DNA of 30,905 nucleotides. Source: an uncultured Oscillospiraceae bacterium. Lineage in GTDB: Bacteria; Bacillota; Clostridia; Oscillospirales; Oscillospiraceae. Location of the stretch: positions 1 to 30,905 of the forward strand of contig CAJTYO010000032.1 in the NCBI GenBank assembly GCA_910584045.1, given 5' to 3'. Shown in pieces: positions 23,135 to 30,370 of this stretch (positions within the stretch are counted from its first letter, which is position 1; every line of letters starts with the position of its first letter). Under the pieces are notes generated by a model. It saw only the letters and a program-made list of their open reading frames with translations, made no database searches and had not been told where the DNA came from. A program made the position numbers and the translations under genes.

Positions 23135-23839
23135 CTACCCCATCTCCTGCCGCAGCCGTTCGATGGCCCTTTTCTCCAGTCGGGAGACCTGTACCTGGCT
23201 GACGCCCAGAATTCTGGCGCACTGCTGTTGGGTCAGGCCCTTGTAAAAGCGCAGAAGGATGGTCTCCTTCTCCCTCTCGGGCAGCGCGTCGATGGCGCAG
23301 CGCAGAGCGATGCGCTCCAGCAGGTTTTCCTCCGTGGCCGGGGAGGCCAGGGTGGACTCCAGGGTCAGCCCGTCGGCGTTCTCCTGCTGGAGGCTGTCCG
23401 GGGGTGCGGCGGCCAGCTCCGCCACCGCGATCTCCTCCGGCGTGAGGCCGGTGGCCTCGCTGAGCTCCGACAGTGCGGGCTCCCGGCCCAGTCGGGCGCG
23501 CAGCTGTTCCCGGGCGGTGTAGATGGCAATGCTCTGCTCCCGCAGATTCCGTCCCACCTTGATGAGGCCGTTGTCCCGGAGGTAGCGGCGGATCTCCCCC
23601 GCGATCTTGGGTACGGCGTAGGTGGAAAACTGGGTGCCGTAGGCTGTGTCGAAGCCCCGAACCGCCTTGAGAAAGCCCAGACACCCCAGCTGATACAGAT
23701 CGTCGGGCTCCACCCCTTTGCCGAAGTAGCGGCGGACCACAGCCCAGATCAGGCCGCTGTTTTCCTCCAGTACACGTCGGGCGGCGGTCTCGTCCCCCGC
23801 CTTGGCCAGGGCCAGCAGGTCCAGGGCCTCGGTGGTCAT
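23135..23839 (-). CDS. sigF: RNA polymerase sporulation sigma factor SigF
   Basis: 234-residue sigma-70 family factor, the first compartment-specific factor of the forespore. Region 2 is recognised by DDLYQLGCLGFLKAVRGFDTAYGTQFSTYAVPKIAGEIRRYLRD (about 46-89), then region 3, and region 4 with the helix-turn-helix LTQQQCARILGVSQVQVSRLEKRAIERLR (about 202-230). Its position directly after spoIIAB identifies it as sigma-F rather than the similar sigma-G. The start overlaps the spoIIAB stop (ATGA). It is held inactive by SpoIIAB until SpoIIAA is dephosphorylated. Confidence 0.93.
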   Translation of the reverse strand: MTTEALDLLALAKAGDETAARRVLEENSGLIWAVVRRYFGKGVEPDDLYQLGCLGFLKAVRGFDTAYGTQFSTYAVPKIAGEIRRYLRDNGLIKVGRNLREQSIAIYTAREQLRARLGREPALSELSEATGLTPEEIAVAELAAAPPDSLQQENADGLTLESTLASPATEENLLERIALRCAIDALPEREKETILLRFYKGLTQQQCARILGVSQVQVSRLEKRAIERLRQEMG

Positions 23840-24282
23840 TGGACCGGCCGGCGGGGCTGGATGCGCCGGCGCATGGTTACCCGGGTGCCCTTCCCCTCCT
23901 GGGACCGGACGGCCAGGGAGTCCATGAAGCTCTCCATGATGGTGAAGCCCATGCCGCTGCGCTCCTCGCCGCCGGTGGTATAGAGAGGCTGGCGGGCCTT
24001 ATCCACATCGGGGATGCCCCGGCCCCAGTCCCGCACGGAGATCTCCAGCACATTTCCCTCCAGAATGCGGGCCTTGAGAACGATCTTACCCAGTTGGTCG
24101 GGGTAGGCGTGGACGATGGCGTTGGTCACCGCCTCGCTGACGGCGGTTTTAATGTCGCCCAGCTCCTCCAGGGTGGGGTCCAGCTGGGCGGCGAAGCAGG
24201 CCGCCGCGCCGCGGGCGAACGCTTCGTTGGCGCTGCGGCTGAGGAACTCCAGAGTTATGTAGTTGGTGCATTTGGCCTTCAT
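23836..24282 (-). CDS. spoIIAB: Anti-sigma F factor / serine kinase SpoIIAB
   Basis: 148-residue GHKL-type ATPase that binds sigma-F and phosphorylates SpoIIAA. The N-box EAVTNAIVHAY (about 50-60), G1 box DWGRGIPD (about 84-91) and G2 box GMGF are all present. Length is normal. AAAGGAGG lies about 7 nt before the start. It is separated from spoIIAA by 174 bp, unusually wide for an operon where these genes generally abut or overlap. Confidence 0.93.
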   Translation of the reverse strand: MKAKCTNYITLEFLSRSANEAFARGAAACFAAQLDPTLEELGDIKTAVSEAVTNAIVHAYPDQLGKIVLKARILEGNVLEISVRDWGRGIPDVDKARQPLYTTGGEERSGMGFTIMESFMDSLAVRSQEGKGTRVTMRRRIQPRRPVQ

Positions 24283-24456
24283 AACGCGCCTCCTTTTGCG
24301 CCCCCCGGTCAGCGTGCCGGCGGGGCGGTTCTTGTTGTATAAAAGTGTTTGTTCGCAGGAATCAGGATCTTGTTTACGACCAAAATCAAAGCTTCTCCAG
24401 ATTTTTCAAAGACTGCGGCGTCCAGGCGTTCCCATCAAGACATCTTCCGCATTCGG
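24283..24456 (-). other. Unusual 174-bp gap between spoIIAA and spoIIAB
   Basis: The gap holds the in-frame continuation of spoIIAA beyond its TGA (16 further codons to TGA 24408-24406), a 24-codon ORF overlapping the spoIIAA stop (start 24460) without a clear identity, and a GC-rich hairpin with arms CGCCCC/GGGGCG just before the spoIIAB ribosome binding site. The hairpin might influence spoIIAB translation. No convincing separate promoter was identified. Confidence 0.45.
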
Positions 24457-24762
24457 TCATACCAGATCCACGTACCGCCCCAGCCCCGCCGTCTCCAGGA
24501 CCCTGGACGCCTGCCGCGGGATATTTACCACCAGCAGAGAACCGGCCAGGGCCTCCATGCGCCGCTTGGCCCGCAGGACCACCGCGATGCCGGAGCTGTC
24601 CATAAACGTGAGCCCTCCCAGATCCAGCAGGGTCTTGGCGGGCAGATTCTGCTCCATGCAGCGGTCGATGGATTCCATCAGCTCCCGGGCGGCGTGGTGG
24701 TCCAGCTCGCCGGAGAGGGAGATAGTCAGCTGCCGGTTCTCGGCTTTGTACTTCATTTCCAT
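24457..24762 (-). CDS. spoIIAA: Anti-sigma F factor antagonist SpoIIAA (short C-terminus)
   Basis: 101-residue STAS-domain protein. In its unphosphorylated form it displaces sigma-F from SpoIIAB. The phosphorylated serine lies in FMDSSGIAVVL, as in Bacillus SpoIIAA, and the SLSGELDHHAARELMESID segment is diagnostic. ATG 24762 has GAAGGAG 7 nt upstream; ATG 24756 is a weaker alternative. Bacillus SpoIIAA has about 117 residues. This protein stops after GLGRYVDLV, where family members continue with a last helix. The reading frame after the TGA continues PNAEDVLM, which resembles that missing helix, so the stop may be a nonsense change. The core fold and serine are intact, so function may persist. 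Confidence 0.88.
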   Translation of the reverse strand: MEMKYKAENRQLTISLSGELDHHAARELMESIDRCMEQNLPAKTLLDLGGLTFMDSSGIAVVLRAKRRMEALAGSLLVVNIPRQASRVLETAGLGRYVDLV

Positions 24763-24822
24763 GGCTTGTCTCCTTCGCACACATAAATGACTGCAAGCAG
24801 TTTTTACCAGCTGCCTGCAGCC

Positions 24823-24857
24823 ATTATAAATTCTACCGCCGGGCGCTTCCTGTCGAA
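24823..24857 (-). promoter_or_regulatory. Predicted spoIIA promoter region with Spo0A box
   Basis: A perfect 0A box TGTCGAA lies at 24851-24857 (opposite in orientation to the operon). About 23 bp downstream, on the operon strand, TATAAT (24828-24823) overlaps AGAATTT, which resembles a sigma-H -10. An AGGA element that could be a sigma-H -35 is 3 bp too close by the usual spacing, so the sigma factor is uncertain. Spo0A control of spoIIA is established in spore formers. Confidence 0.5.
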
Positions 24858-24890
24858 AGCGGGCGGGCGGGAAAATATTCCTTTGTGCCG

Positions 24891-27266
24891 CTACTTCTGT
24901 TCGTTCAGGTACAGCTCCACCCGGTTCTGGATGGCCGCGGCGGCCTCCTGGGCGGTCCAGTCCCCGGCGAAGAAGCCTCCGGCGCACTCCAGGGCGATGG
25001 AGCGGATGTTCTCATCCTGGCGCACCAGGCTGCCTGCGGTGCTGTAGAGGTCCATGACCTGGTCATAGTCGTCCTGGGTGATGGGGGTCAGGGGAATCCA
25101 GAGTCCCCCCAGGAGCCCGCGGCTCTGGTTGGCCACGACCGGCTGACCGTCCTCGTCGGTGACGGTCTCCCCGTTTTCGTCGGTGACATATTCCACCTTC
25201 ATGCTCTCCTCGGCGGCACCGTCGAAGTCCGCCCGGTTAATGGGAAAGCCGCTGGGGAAGAAGGTCTGGCCGGTGGGTAGCAGCGTCCGGCGCAGGAAGC
25301 TCCACGCCCCCTCCTTGTCCGGGCAGGCAGCGGACATAGCCAGGCTGCCCTCCGTCTGGAACCGCGCCGCGATTCCCTGGCCGTCCGGGTAACCTACAAA
25401 GGTCACGTTGCCGCCGAAGAGCTCCCGATTGACCTTGACGTTGGTGAGACTGAGTACGCCGCCCCGCAGCAGGAGCTGCCGCCCCTCCACAGCCCGGGTC
25501 ATGGCGTCCAGGCCGTCGTCCGCCGTCCCCGGCTGGGCCGGGAAGGAGGCGCAGAAATCCAATATCTCCTGGAACTCCGGGGAATCAAACCGGGCGGTCC
25601 CGGCGTCCCAGTCCACAAAACGGTCCAGGCTGCGGGAGAAGAGGGAGCTGAAAATGGAGTCCCGGGTCTCATTTTGCTCCAGGATACAGCACTCCGGCCC
25701 CATCTTTTCCATGGCCGCCCGCAGCTCCGTCAGTGACCAGCCCTCCTTGTCCCCCACGGCCTGGGATGCTCCCGCCAGGGTGTCCAGGGTAAAGGAGGAG
25801 AAGACCTGGTAGAGCTTTCCTCCGATCTCGGCGGACTGGAGAGCCCGCTCCATCACGCCGGCCCGGCCCAGCTCGGCATCTGAGTCGATATAGGGCCACA
25901 GGTCCTCCAGATAGCCCCTTTGGGCGTACTGGCGCAGGGGCAGCGCGTCGGACACATCCAGCAGGTCCGGCATTTTGCCGGTCAGGATCTCCGTATTCAG
26001 CTTGGTCAGGCCCGCCGAGGCGTCGTCGGGGGTGTTGTACTCGGAGTAGTCCTGAATCTCAATGCGGTAGTCCCTGCTGGTGCGGTTGAAGTCCATCACC
26101 ATGGCGCGGGTTTCGCTGTCCAGACCCATGGTGGCCAGGGTCAGAACCGTCCGGCCCGCCATAGCGTCCTCGTCGGCGGGGAAGAGAAGGGCAACGCTCC
26201 CGGCGGCGGAGATATCGGAATCATCCCACAGCAGTGCCGCGCCCCGTCCGTCTGGCAGGAAGGTCATGGTGAAGACCTGTCCGCAATCGATCCCCGAGGA
26301 GCTCCAGCTGAGGAGCTTTTGCGGCGCGTCTGCGCCCTTGGGCCAGCCGTAGAGGCTGTCGCCGCTGGTGTAGAGGAACTCATATGTATCGCCGCCGGGG
26401 TAAATACTCGCGGCGCTCCCGGTCAGAGGACGGGGCGCACCCCAGCTCTTGGCATCCGGGTCGATAGGGGTGACGGTGCGCCCGCCCTCCACACTCATGG
26501 TCAGCGCACCCACCGCGCCGTCCGCCAGGGGGACCAGTCGGACAATGTCCTCCTGCCCCTTGCAGGTGAAGAGGGGATTGCCGCCGCCGTCCACCGCCGT
26601 CACCGAGGAGCCGGAGGCCAGATAGAGCCGTCCCGCCCCGTCCACCAGGGAGGCGGATACAGGCTGGCCCTCCATTACCTGGGCGGCGTCAATCCGGGCC
26701 AGTTCCTGGGCGCCGTCGGCGCTGAGCTGCCGCCAGACCTGGGTGGAGGCAGCCGCCTGAAGAATGGACGCGGTGTCCGAAAGGCCATCCAGGGTCTCCT
26801 CGCGGCCCATGTTCTGCTCCATCACCCAGATGGTGCCGTCCGCGCCGGGGGCCACCGCCATGACGGACACGCCGGGTTCCGGGACATATCCCTCCAACAG
26901 CTCCGCCTTGCCGGCGGCTGGGTCCAGGCGGCAAAGGGCCGCCCGGATGGCATCACCGAAAGCGAATGAGAAGCTGCTGTCGCCGCTGCTGAAAGAGTAG
27001 GTCGTTCCGCTTGAGACCTCCCCATCCGTCTCGCCTCCCTCTGCTCCGGCGGACGGAACCTGGTATACAGTCCCCGCCAGAAACATGGCCTCGCCGCTGA
27101 CGCAGGCGGCGGAGAGGCTGTCCAGTGGAAGCTGGCAGGGCTTTGTGTCTGCGGTATATGCCTTGGCCCCGGCCAGAGGGGCCGGGGCGGCCTCCGGCTT
27201 TTTGCCGCAGGCGGCCGCCAGCAGGCACAGGGCCAGCAGGGCGGCCAGTAAGGTTTTCTGTTTCAT
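24891..27266 (-). CDS. Large lipoprotein: beta-propeller-like sensor region fused to family 1 solute-binding domain
   Basis: 791 residues. A lipoprotein signal peptide ends in LLAAAC (lipobox Cys20). Residues 40-365 contain repeated short beta-like blocks (for example GADGTIWVMEQN, DGAGRLYLASGSSVTAVDG, DGAVGALTMSVEGG, DGRGAALLWDDSD) that resemble propeller blades. From about residue 370 (TVLTLATMGLDSETRAMVMDFN) the sequence follows the extracellular solute-binding protein family 1 pattern, with GKMPDLLDV and YAQRGYLEDLWPYID. A short acidic repeat VTDENGETVTDEDGQP occurs near residue 700. It is much longer than a normal binding protein (about 430). No ABC permease lies nearby, so a signalling role with the adjacent two-component system is likely. 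The ribosome binding site is AAGGAGG. Confidence 0.82.
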   Translation of the reverse strand: MKQKTLLAALLALCLLAAACGKKPEAAPAPLAGAKAYTADTKPCQLPLDSLSAACVSGEAMFLAGTVYQVPSAGAEGGETDGEVSSGTTYSFSSGDSSFSFAFGDAIRAALCRLDPAAGKAELLEGYVPEPGVSVMAVAPGADGTIWVMEQNMGREETLDGLSDTASILQAAASTQVWRQLSADGAQELARIDAAQVMEGQPVSASLVDGAGRLYLASGSSVTAVDGGGNPLFTCKGQEDIVRLVPLADGAVGALTMSVEGGRTVTPIDPDAKSWGAPRPLTGSAASIYPGGDTYEFLYTSGDSLYGWPKGADAPQKLLSWSSSGIDCGQVFTMTFLPDGRGAALLWDDSDISAAGSVALLFPADEDAMAGRTVLTLATMGLDSETRAMVMDFNRTSRDYRIEIQDYSEYNTPDDASAGLTKLNTEILTGKMPDLLDVSDALPLRQYAQRGYLEDLWPYIDSDAELGRAGVMERALQSAEIGGKLYQVFSSFTLDTLAGASQAVGDKEGWSLTELRAAMEKMGPECCILEQNETRDSIFSSLFSRSLDRFVDWDAGTARFDSPEFQEILDFCASFPAQPGTADDGLDAMTRAVEGRQLLLRGGVLSLTNVKVNRELFGGNVTFVGYPDGQGIAARFQTEGSLAMSAACPDKEGAWSFLRRTLLPTGQTFFPSGFPINRADFDGAAEESMKVEYVTDENGETVTDEDGQPVVANQSRGLLGGLWIPLTPITQDDYDQVMDLYSTAGSLVRQDENIRSIALECAGGFFAGDWTAQEAAAAIQNRVELYLNEQK

Positions 27267-27315
27267 GGTTATCCTCCTTGTTTTACAGGGTATGGCAAGA
27301 AGGATAGCGGATAAA

Positions 27316-27354
27316 TCTTACATTCCGGACTATATATTTCTTACGAATTCTTAC
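27316..27354 (-). promoter_or_regulatory. GTAAGA direct repeats upstream of the large lipoprotein gene
   Basis: On the minus strand GTAAGAA occurs at 27354-27348 and 27344-27338 (10-bp period), and GTAAGA at 27321-27316. A TATCCT element that could be a -10 lies at 27306-27301. Tandem repeats of about one helical turn are the usual target of OmpR-type regulators, and one is encoded upstream. A further GTAAGAA is at 30039-30045, before the regulator gene. Confidence 0.5.
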
Positions 27355-27367
27355 AAAAAGTTCGACC

Positions 27368-27922
27368 TCACTTTTCCAGCGTCAGCCGAAGTATGCCGTC
27401 TCTGTCCTGTATCAGCGCCAGCGGCCAACAGGAGACCTCCGGATTTGGGGAATCAGTCCACAATATGCCCTTATTTTTCGATTCGACCACCTGCAGAGCC
27501 CCGTCCCGCATTTCCAGAACATAGTCGTGAAAAAAATCTCTGTTTGCCAGTTTGTAGGATGCGCAGGAGGCGTAATCCTCTACAATGACAAACCTATGGG
27601 CGATCCCGGACCCCAAGCTGACGGTAGCGCAGAGCTCAGGCTTGCCGTCGCCGGTCAGGTCGCATAGATAGACGTTGCAGACGGACAGCGCACCAAAGGG
27701 CCCCGCCGTAAACAAATCCTTTGTCTCTTCTCCTCTTTCAGCGGACACTTTTCCGGTTGCAGATGTATAGGTGAAGGTTACGCCGGGGAAAGCCGGCAGG
27801 TTCAGCGTTTCAGTTCCATCCTGCGGGATATGGTCTTCGATCCACACCTCCGCAGACATGCCTCTCCCGCCGCAGCCGGCGCACAGCAGTACGGTCAGGA
27901 TCAGCAGCACCCATTTCTTCAT
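27368..27922 (-). CDS. Small lipoprotein with a domain like the extracellular tail of BlaR1/M56-type proteins
   Basis: 184 residues. The lipoprotein signal (MKKWVLLILTVLLCAGC, lipobox Cys17) indicates membrane anchoring outside the cell. The domain contains NVYLCDLTGDGKPELCATVSLGSGI and FVIVEDYASCASYKL, a pattern seen, as I recall, at the C-terminus of clostridial M56/BlaR1-like membrane proteins; the D-x-D-G-x-x-E part looks like an FG-GAP-type calcium loop. No peptidase motif is present. The start overlaps the kinase stop by 4 bp, so it is made with the kinase and may modulate it. The specific role is unknown. Confidence 0.75.
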   Translation of the reverse strand: MKKWVLLILTVLLCAGCGGRGMSAEVWIEDHIPQDGTETLNLPAFPGVTFTYTSATGKVSAERGEETKDLFTAGPFGALSVCNVYLCDLTGDGKPELCATVSLGSGIAHRFVIVEDYASCASYKLANRDFFHDYVLEMRDGALQVVESKNKGILWTDSPNPEVSCWPLALIQDRDGILRLTLEK

Positions 27923-29292
27923 TCCGCACTCCCTCCCCTTCGGTACTTGGGGAAGGCCAGTACGCTTCTATAAACCCCGTCCTTTGCAGAGACTGCCAGT
28001 GTGCCGCCGGAGCGGGCCATCAGCTCCTGCATGGTGGGCACGCCTAAGCCGTGGCTGTCGGCCCGGTCCGGAGCGGGGAGGAGGCGGTTCGTTACCTCCA
28101 CCGTCGCCGCCTCGGGGCCATCCTCCGCCCGGATGGTCACCGGATGGGTCGGGTCGGCATACTTGCGGAGATTGGAGAACAAATTGTCAAACACCCGCAC
28201 CGCGTCCTCGGTGCGCAGATAGAGGGTAAAATCCTGACGGAACAGGGGCGGCTGGACGTCAAAGCCCTCCCGGCGAAGGTCGTCGCACTGCTCCGTCAGG
28301 AGCTGGCCCAGCAGGGCCGCGCCGTCCACCGCCTCCGGCGGGCGCTCCAGGCCGGGTTCGGGGACGGTCACCTGGGCGCTGGCAAAGAGCTGGTCGGTGA
28401 GGGCCTTGATCTGGGCGGCCTTTTCGGAGGCCAGGCGAAGGAACTCATCGTGCTCTGTCTGGCTCCGGTACTTCCCGTAGGACAGGATGTCCAGATAGCC
28501 CGTCAGCTTGGTCAAAGGGGTGCGCAGGTCGTGGGACAGGGTGGTAATGAGCCGGCCGTTGGCCCCCACGGCCTCCCGCTCCCCCTCAATGCGCGCCAGC
28601 ACCGAGCGGCGAAGACGCTCGATATTCTCCCCAAGGCCGCTGATCTCATCCCGGCCCTTTATGTGGACGGCGTGGTCCAGTTCCCCCGCCATCAGGACGC
28701 CCGTCTCCCGGGACAGCTCGCTCACGCGGCGCACCAGCCAGACGATACAGGGAATCATCACTGCGCAGAAGACCAAAAGGGCCAGCAGAAACCCAGCCAG
28801 ACGGCCAAAGCTTTGGATTTGGACGGCGCTGGAGGGCGTGGAGATGAGCAGAAGACCGTCGGCGCACTGGAGCTGATGCAGCTCGATGATGGAGCTGGTC
28901 TGTGTGTATATGGAGGAAACCGTCCCCGAGGTATTTGAAATAGTAAATTCTTGCTGTACACCCTCTGACAGATCGTATATCGTAAAAAAATCGCTGTCGT
29001 AGGACGCGACATATAGGGAGACAACACCGGAAAAGGGGGTTTGGGAGGATCGCTCCACGTATTCCAGGGCCTCCAGAACGGTAAGATCGTGCGCGGTGAC
29101 GTAATCCTGATAGGCAGTAATGGCGGCGGTGCTGCGGGACTCCCAGAAGGAGTTGAAGCGGTCACTGAAGAGCAGCCAAGGCACGGCAACGTTGTCCACC
29201 AGATAGAAAACGGCAAAGGCCAGGGCCAGACCCAGCACAGAGATGCCCGCCAGCTTGCCGCCCAGGCGGGAAAAACGGCGCCTCTTACCCAA
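27919..29292 (-). CDS. Membrane sensor histidine kinase with HAMP domain
   Basis: 457 residues. The first transmembrane helix spans about 15-38. An extracytoplasmic domain spans about 40-162, the second helix 163-187, and HAMP about 188-240. The H-box TTLSHDLRTPLTKL carries His254. The N-box is FDNLFSNLRKYAD and the G2-type segment is SHGLGVPTMQELM. A G1 DxGxG box is not obvious; the region reads VEVTNRLLPAPDRADSHGLG, a shortened ATP-lid form common in clostridial kinases. It overlaps the regulator gene by 8 bp and the lipoprotein gene by 4 bp. Its signal is unknown, but two co-encoded lipoproteins are plausible input partners. Confidence 0.9.
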   Translation of the reverse strand: MGKRRRFSRLGGKLAGISVLGLALAFAVFYLVDNVAVPWLLFSDRFNSFWESRSTAAITAYQDYVTAHDLTVLEALEYVERSSQTPFSGVVSLYVASYDSDFFTIYDLSEGVQQEFTISNTSGTVSSIYTQTSSIIELHQLQCADGLLLISTPSSAVQIQSFGRLAGFLLALLVFCAVMIPCIVWLVRRVSELSRETGVLMAGELDHAVHIKGRDEISGLGENIERLRRSVLARIEGEREAVGANGRLITTLSHDLRTPLTKLTGYLDILSYGKYRSQTEHDEFLRLASEKAAQIKALTDQLFASAQVTVPEPGLERPPEAVDGAALLGQLLTEQCDDLRREGFDVQPPLFRQDFTLYLRTEDAVRVFDNLFSNLRKYADPTHPVTIRAEDGPEAATVEVTNRLLPAPDRADSHGLGVPTMQELMARSGGTLAVSAKDGVYRSVLAFPKYRRGGSAE

Positions 29293-29983
29293 TTCGATAC
29301 CCCTTTCCCCATATAGTTTTGATGTACTCCGGATGCCTCGGGTCGCTCTCCACCTTCTCCCGCAGACGGCGGATATGGACCATAACGGTGTTGGCGGAGG
29401 AGGGGAAGTAGGGCTCCTGCCAGACGCTCTCGTACAGGTTCTCCATGGAGAAAATTTTTCCGTGGTGCTGGACCAGCAGACGGAGAATGCGCCACTCCGT
29501 GTCCGTCAGGTCGATCTCCCGGTCGCTGCGCCAGACCATATTGCTGGAGAGGCCCACCCGGAGGCCGCACCACTCCGCCTCCTCCGCGGCGGCCTCCGGC
29601 TTACCGCGGTAGACCTGGTAGCGGCGGAGGAGGCCCTTCACCCGGGCCAGCAGCTCCGGGTAGGAGAAGGGCTTGACCAGGTAGTCGTCCCCGCCGCTGG
29701 AGTAGCCCATGGTCAGGTCGGAGTCCCGGCTCTTGGCGGTGAGGAAGAGAACGGGCACGTTCCACTTCTCCCGCAGCTGGAGGCAGACGTGATAGCCGGA
29801 GAGGCCCTCCATCATCACATCCAAAATCACCAGGTCCACACCGCCCAGGTGGTCCTCCAGGTATTGCAGCGCCTCCAGGCCGCCGGAGGCCTCGGCTACC
29901 TCCAGACCCTCGCCGGTCAGCAGAATGCGCAACACATCCCGGATCTCCCGGTCGTCGTCCACAATTAGAATTTTATCGCTCAT
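29285..29983 (-). CDS. OmpR/PhoB-family response regulator
   Basis: 232 residues. The receiver domain has acidic residues DDD (9-11), phospho-acceptor Asp55 in LVILDVMMEG, the conserved Thr/Ser in FLTAKS and Lys in LVKPFS. The winged-helix DNA-binding domain (about 130-230) has DLTDTEWRILRLLVQHHGKIFSMENLYESVW and NTVMVHIRRLREKVE. It is the first gene of the minus-strand unit regulator-kinase-lipoprotein-(lipoprotein/SBP). Targets probably include its own promoter region and that of the large lipoprotein gene, because both contain GTAAGAA. Confidence 0.92.
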   Translation of the reverse strand: MSDKILIVDDDREIRDVLRILLTGEGLEVAEASGGLEALQYLEDHLGGVDLVILDVMMEGLSGYHVCLQLREKWNVPVLFLTAKSRDSDLTMGYSSGGDDYLVKPFSYPELLARVKGLLRRYQVYRGKPEAAAEEAEWCGLRVGLSSNMVWRSDREIDLTDTEWRILRLLVQHHGKIFSMENLYESVWQEPYFPSSANTVMVHIRRLREKVESDPRHPEYIKTIWGKGYRIG

Positions 29984-30370
29984 CTCCGCCCCGCCTTTTC
30001 TGTTTATGGAGCCGGACTGCCCCTTTGCTTAATCAGACGTAAGAAAAAGGCAAATGGTTCCCTATTATCTCCTATTTTGCGGAAAGATTGTATCCATTTT
30101 GCATCAAATCGTCATCAGATTTGTTAGTTTTATGATGGTCTCTTCTGTGCGTCGAAAAAGTACTTTGCGCCCTTTTAAAAGGGAAATGCAACGTTCGGCC
30201 CGTATGGAACGCTGCAGTGTCATGCAATGAGGGGCGGCGGAAATATGCCGTTTGGGTTCAAGGGAGGGAAAAGATCGCAAAAACCCTTGCAATCCCGCGG
30301 AAAATTCGCTATAATATTTTCTGTACGAAATTTTTGCCGGGTTGTGCCCGGACAATATAAAGAGAGTGTG
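29984..30370. other. Divergent intergenic region between the response regulator and leuS
   Basis: The 387-bp non-coding stretch contains one GTAAGAA motif (30039-30045) near the regulator side, the leuS promoter (30287-30315), and a 5-bp hairpin CCGGG/CCCGG (30337-30351) in the short leuS leader. I saw no T-box leader: the transcript start is only about 50 nt from the leuS ATG. The stretch 30100-30280 contains a weak CGTTC/GAACG inverted repeat and nothing else I can name. Confidence 0.55.
30287..30315 (+). promoter_or_regulatory. Sigma-A promoter of leuS
   Basis: TTGCAA (30287-30292), a 17-bp spacer and a perfect TATAAT (30310-30315). Transcription would start near 30321, giving a leader of about 50 nt. 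Confidence 0.82.

Noticed and set aside
24834..24857. Canonical sigma-H promoter for spoIIA
   Set aside because: The AGGA and GAAT elements are 18 bp apart instead of about 21, so I list only a Spo0A box and an ambiguous -10.
30316..30370. T-box riboswitch before leuS
   Set aside because: The leader after the consensus promoter is only about 50 nt and holds one 5-bp hairpin, too short for a T-box.
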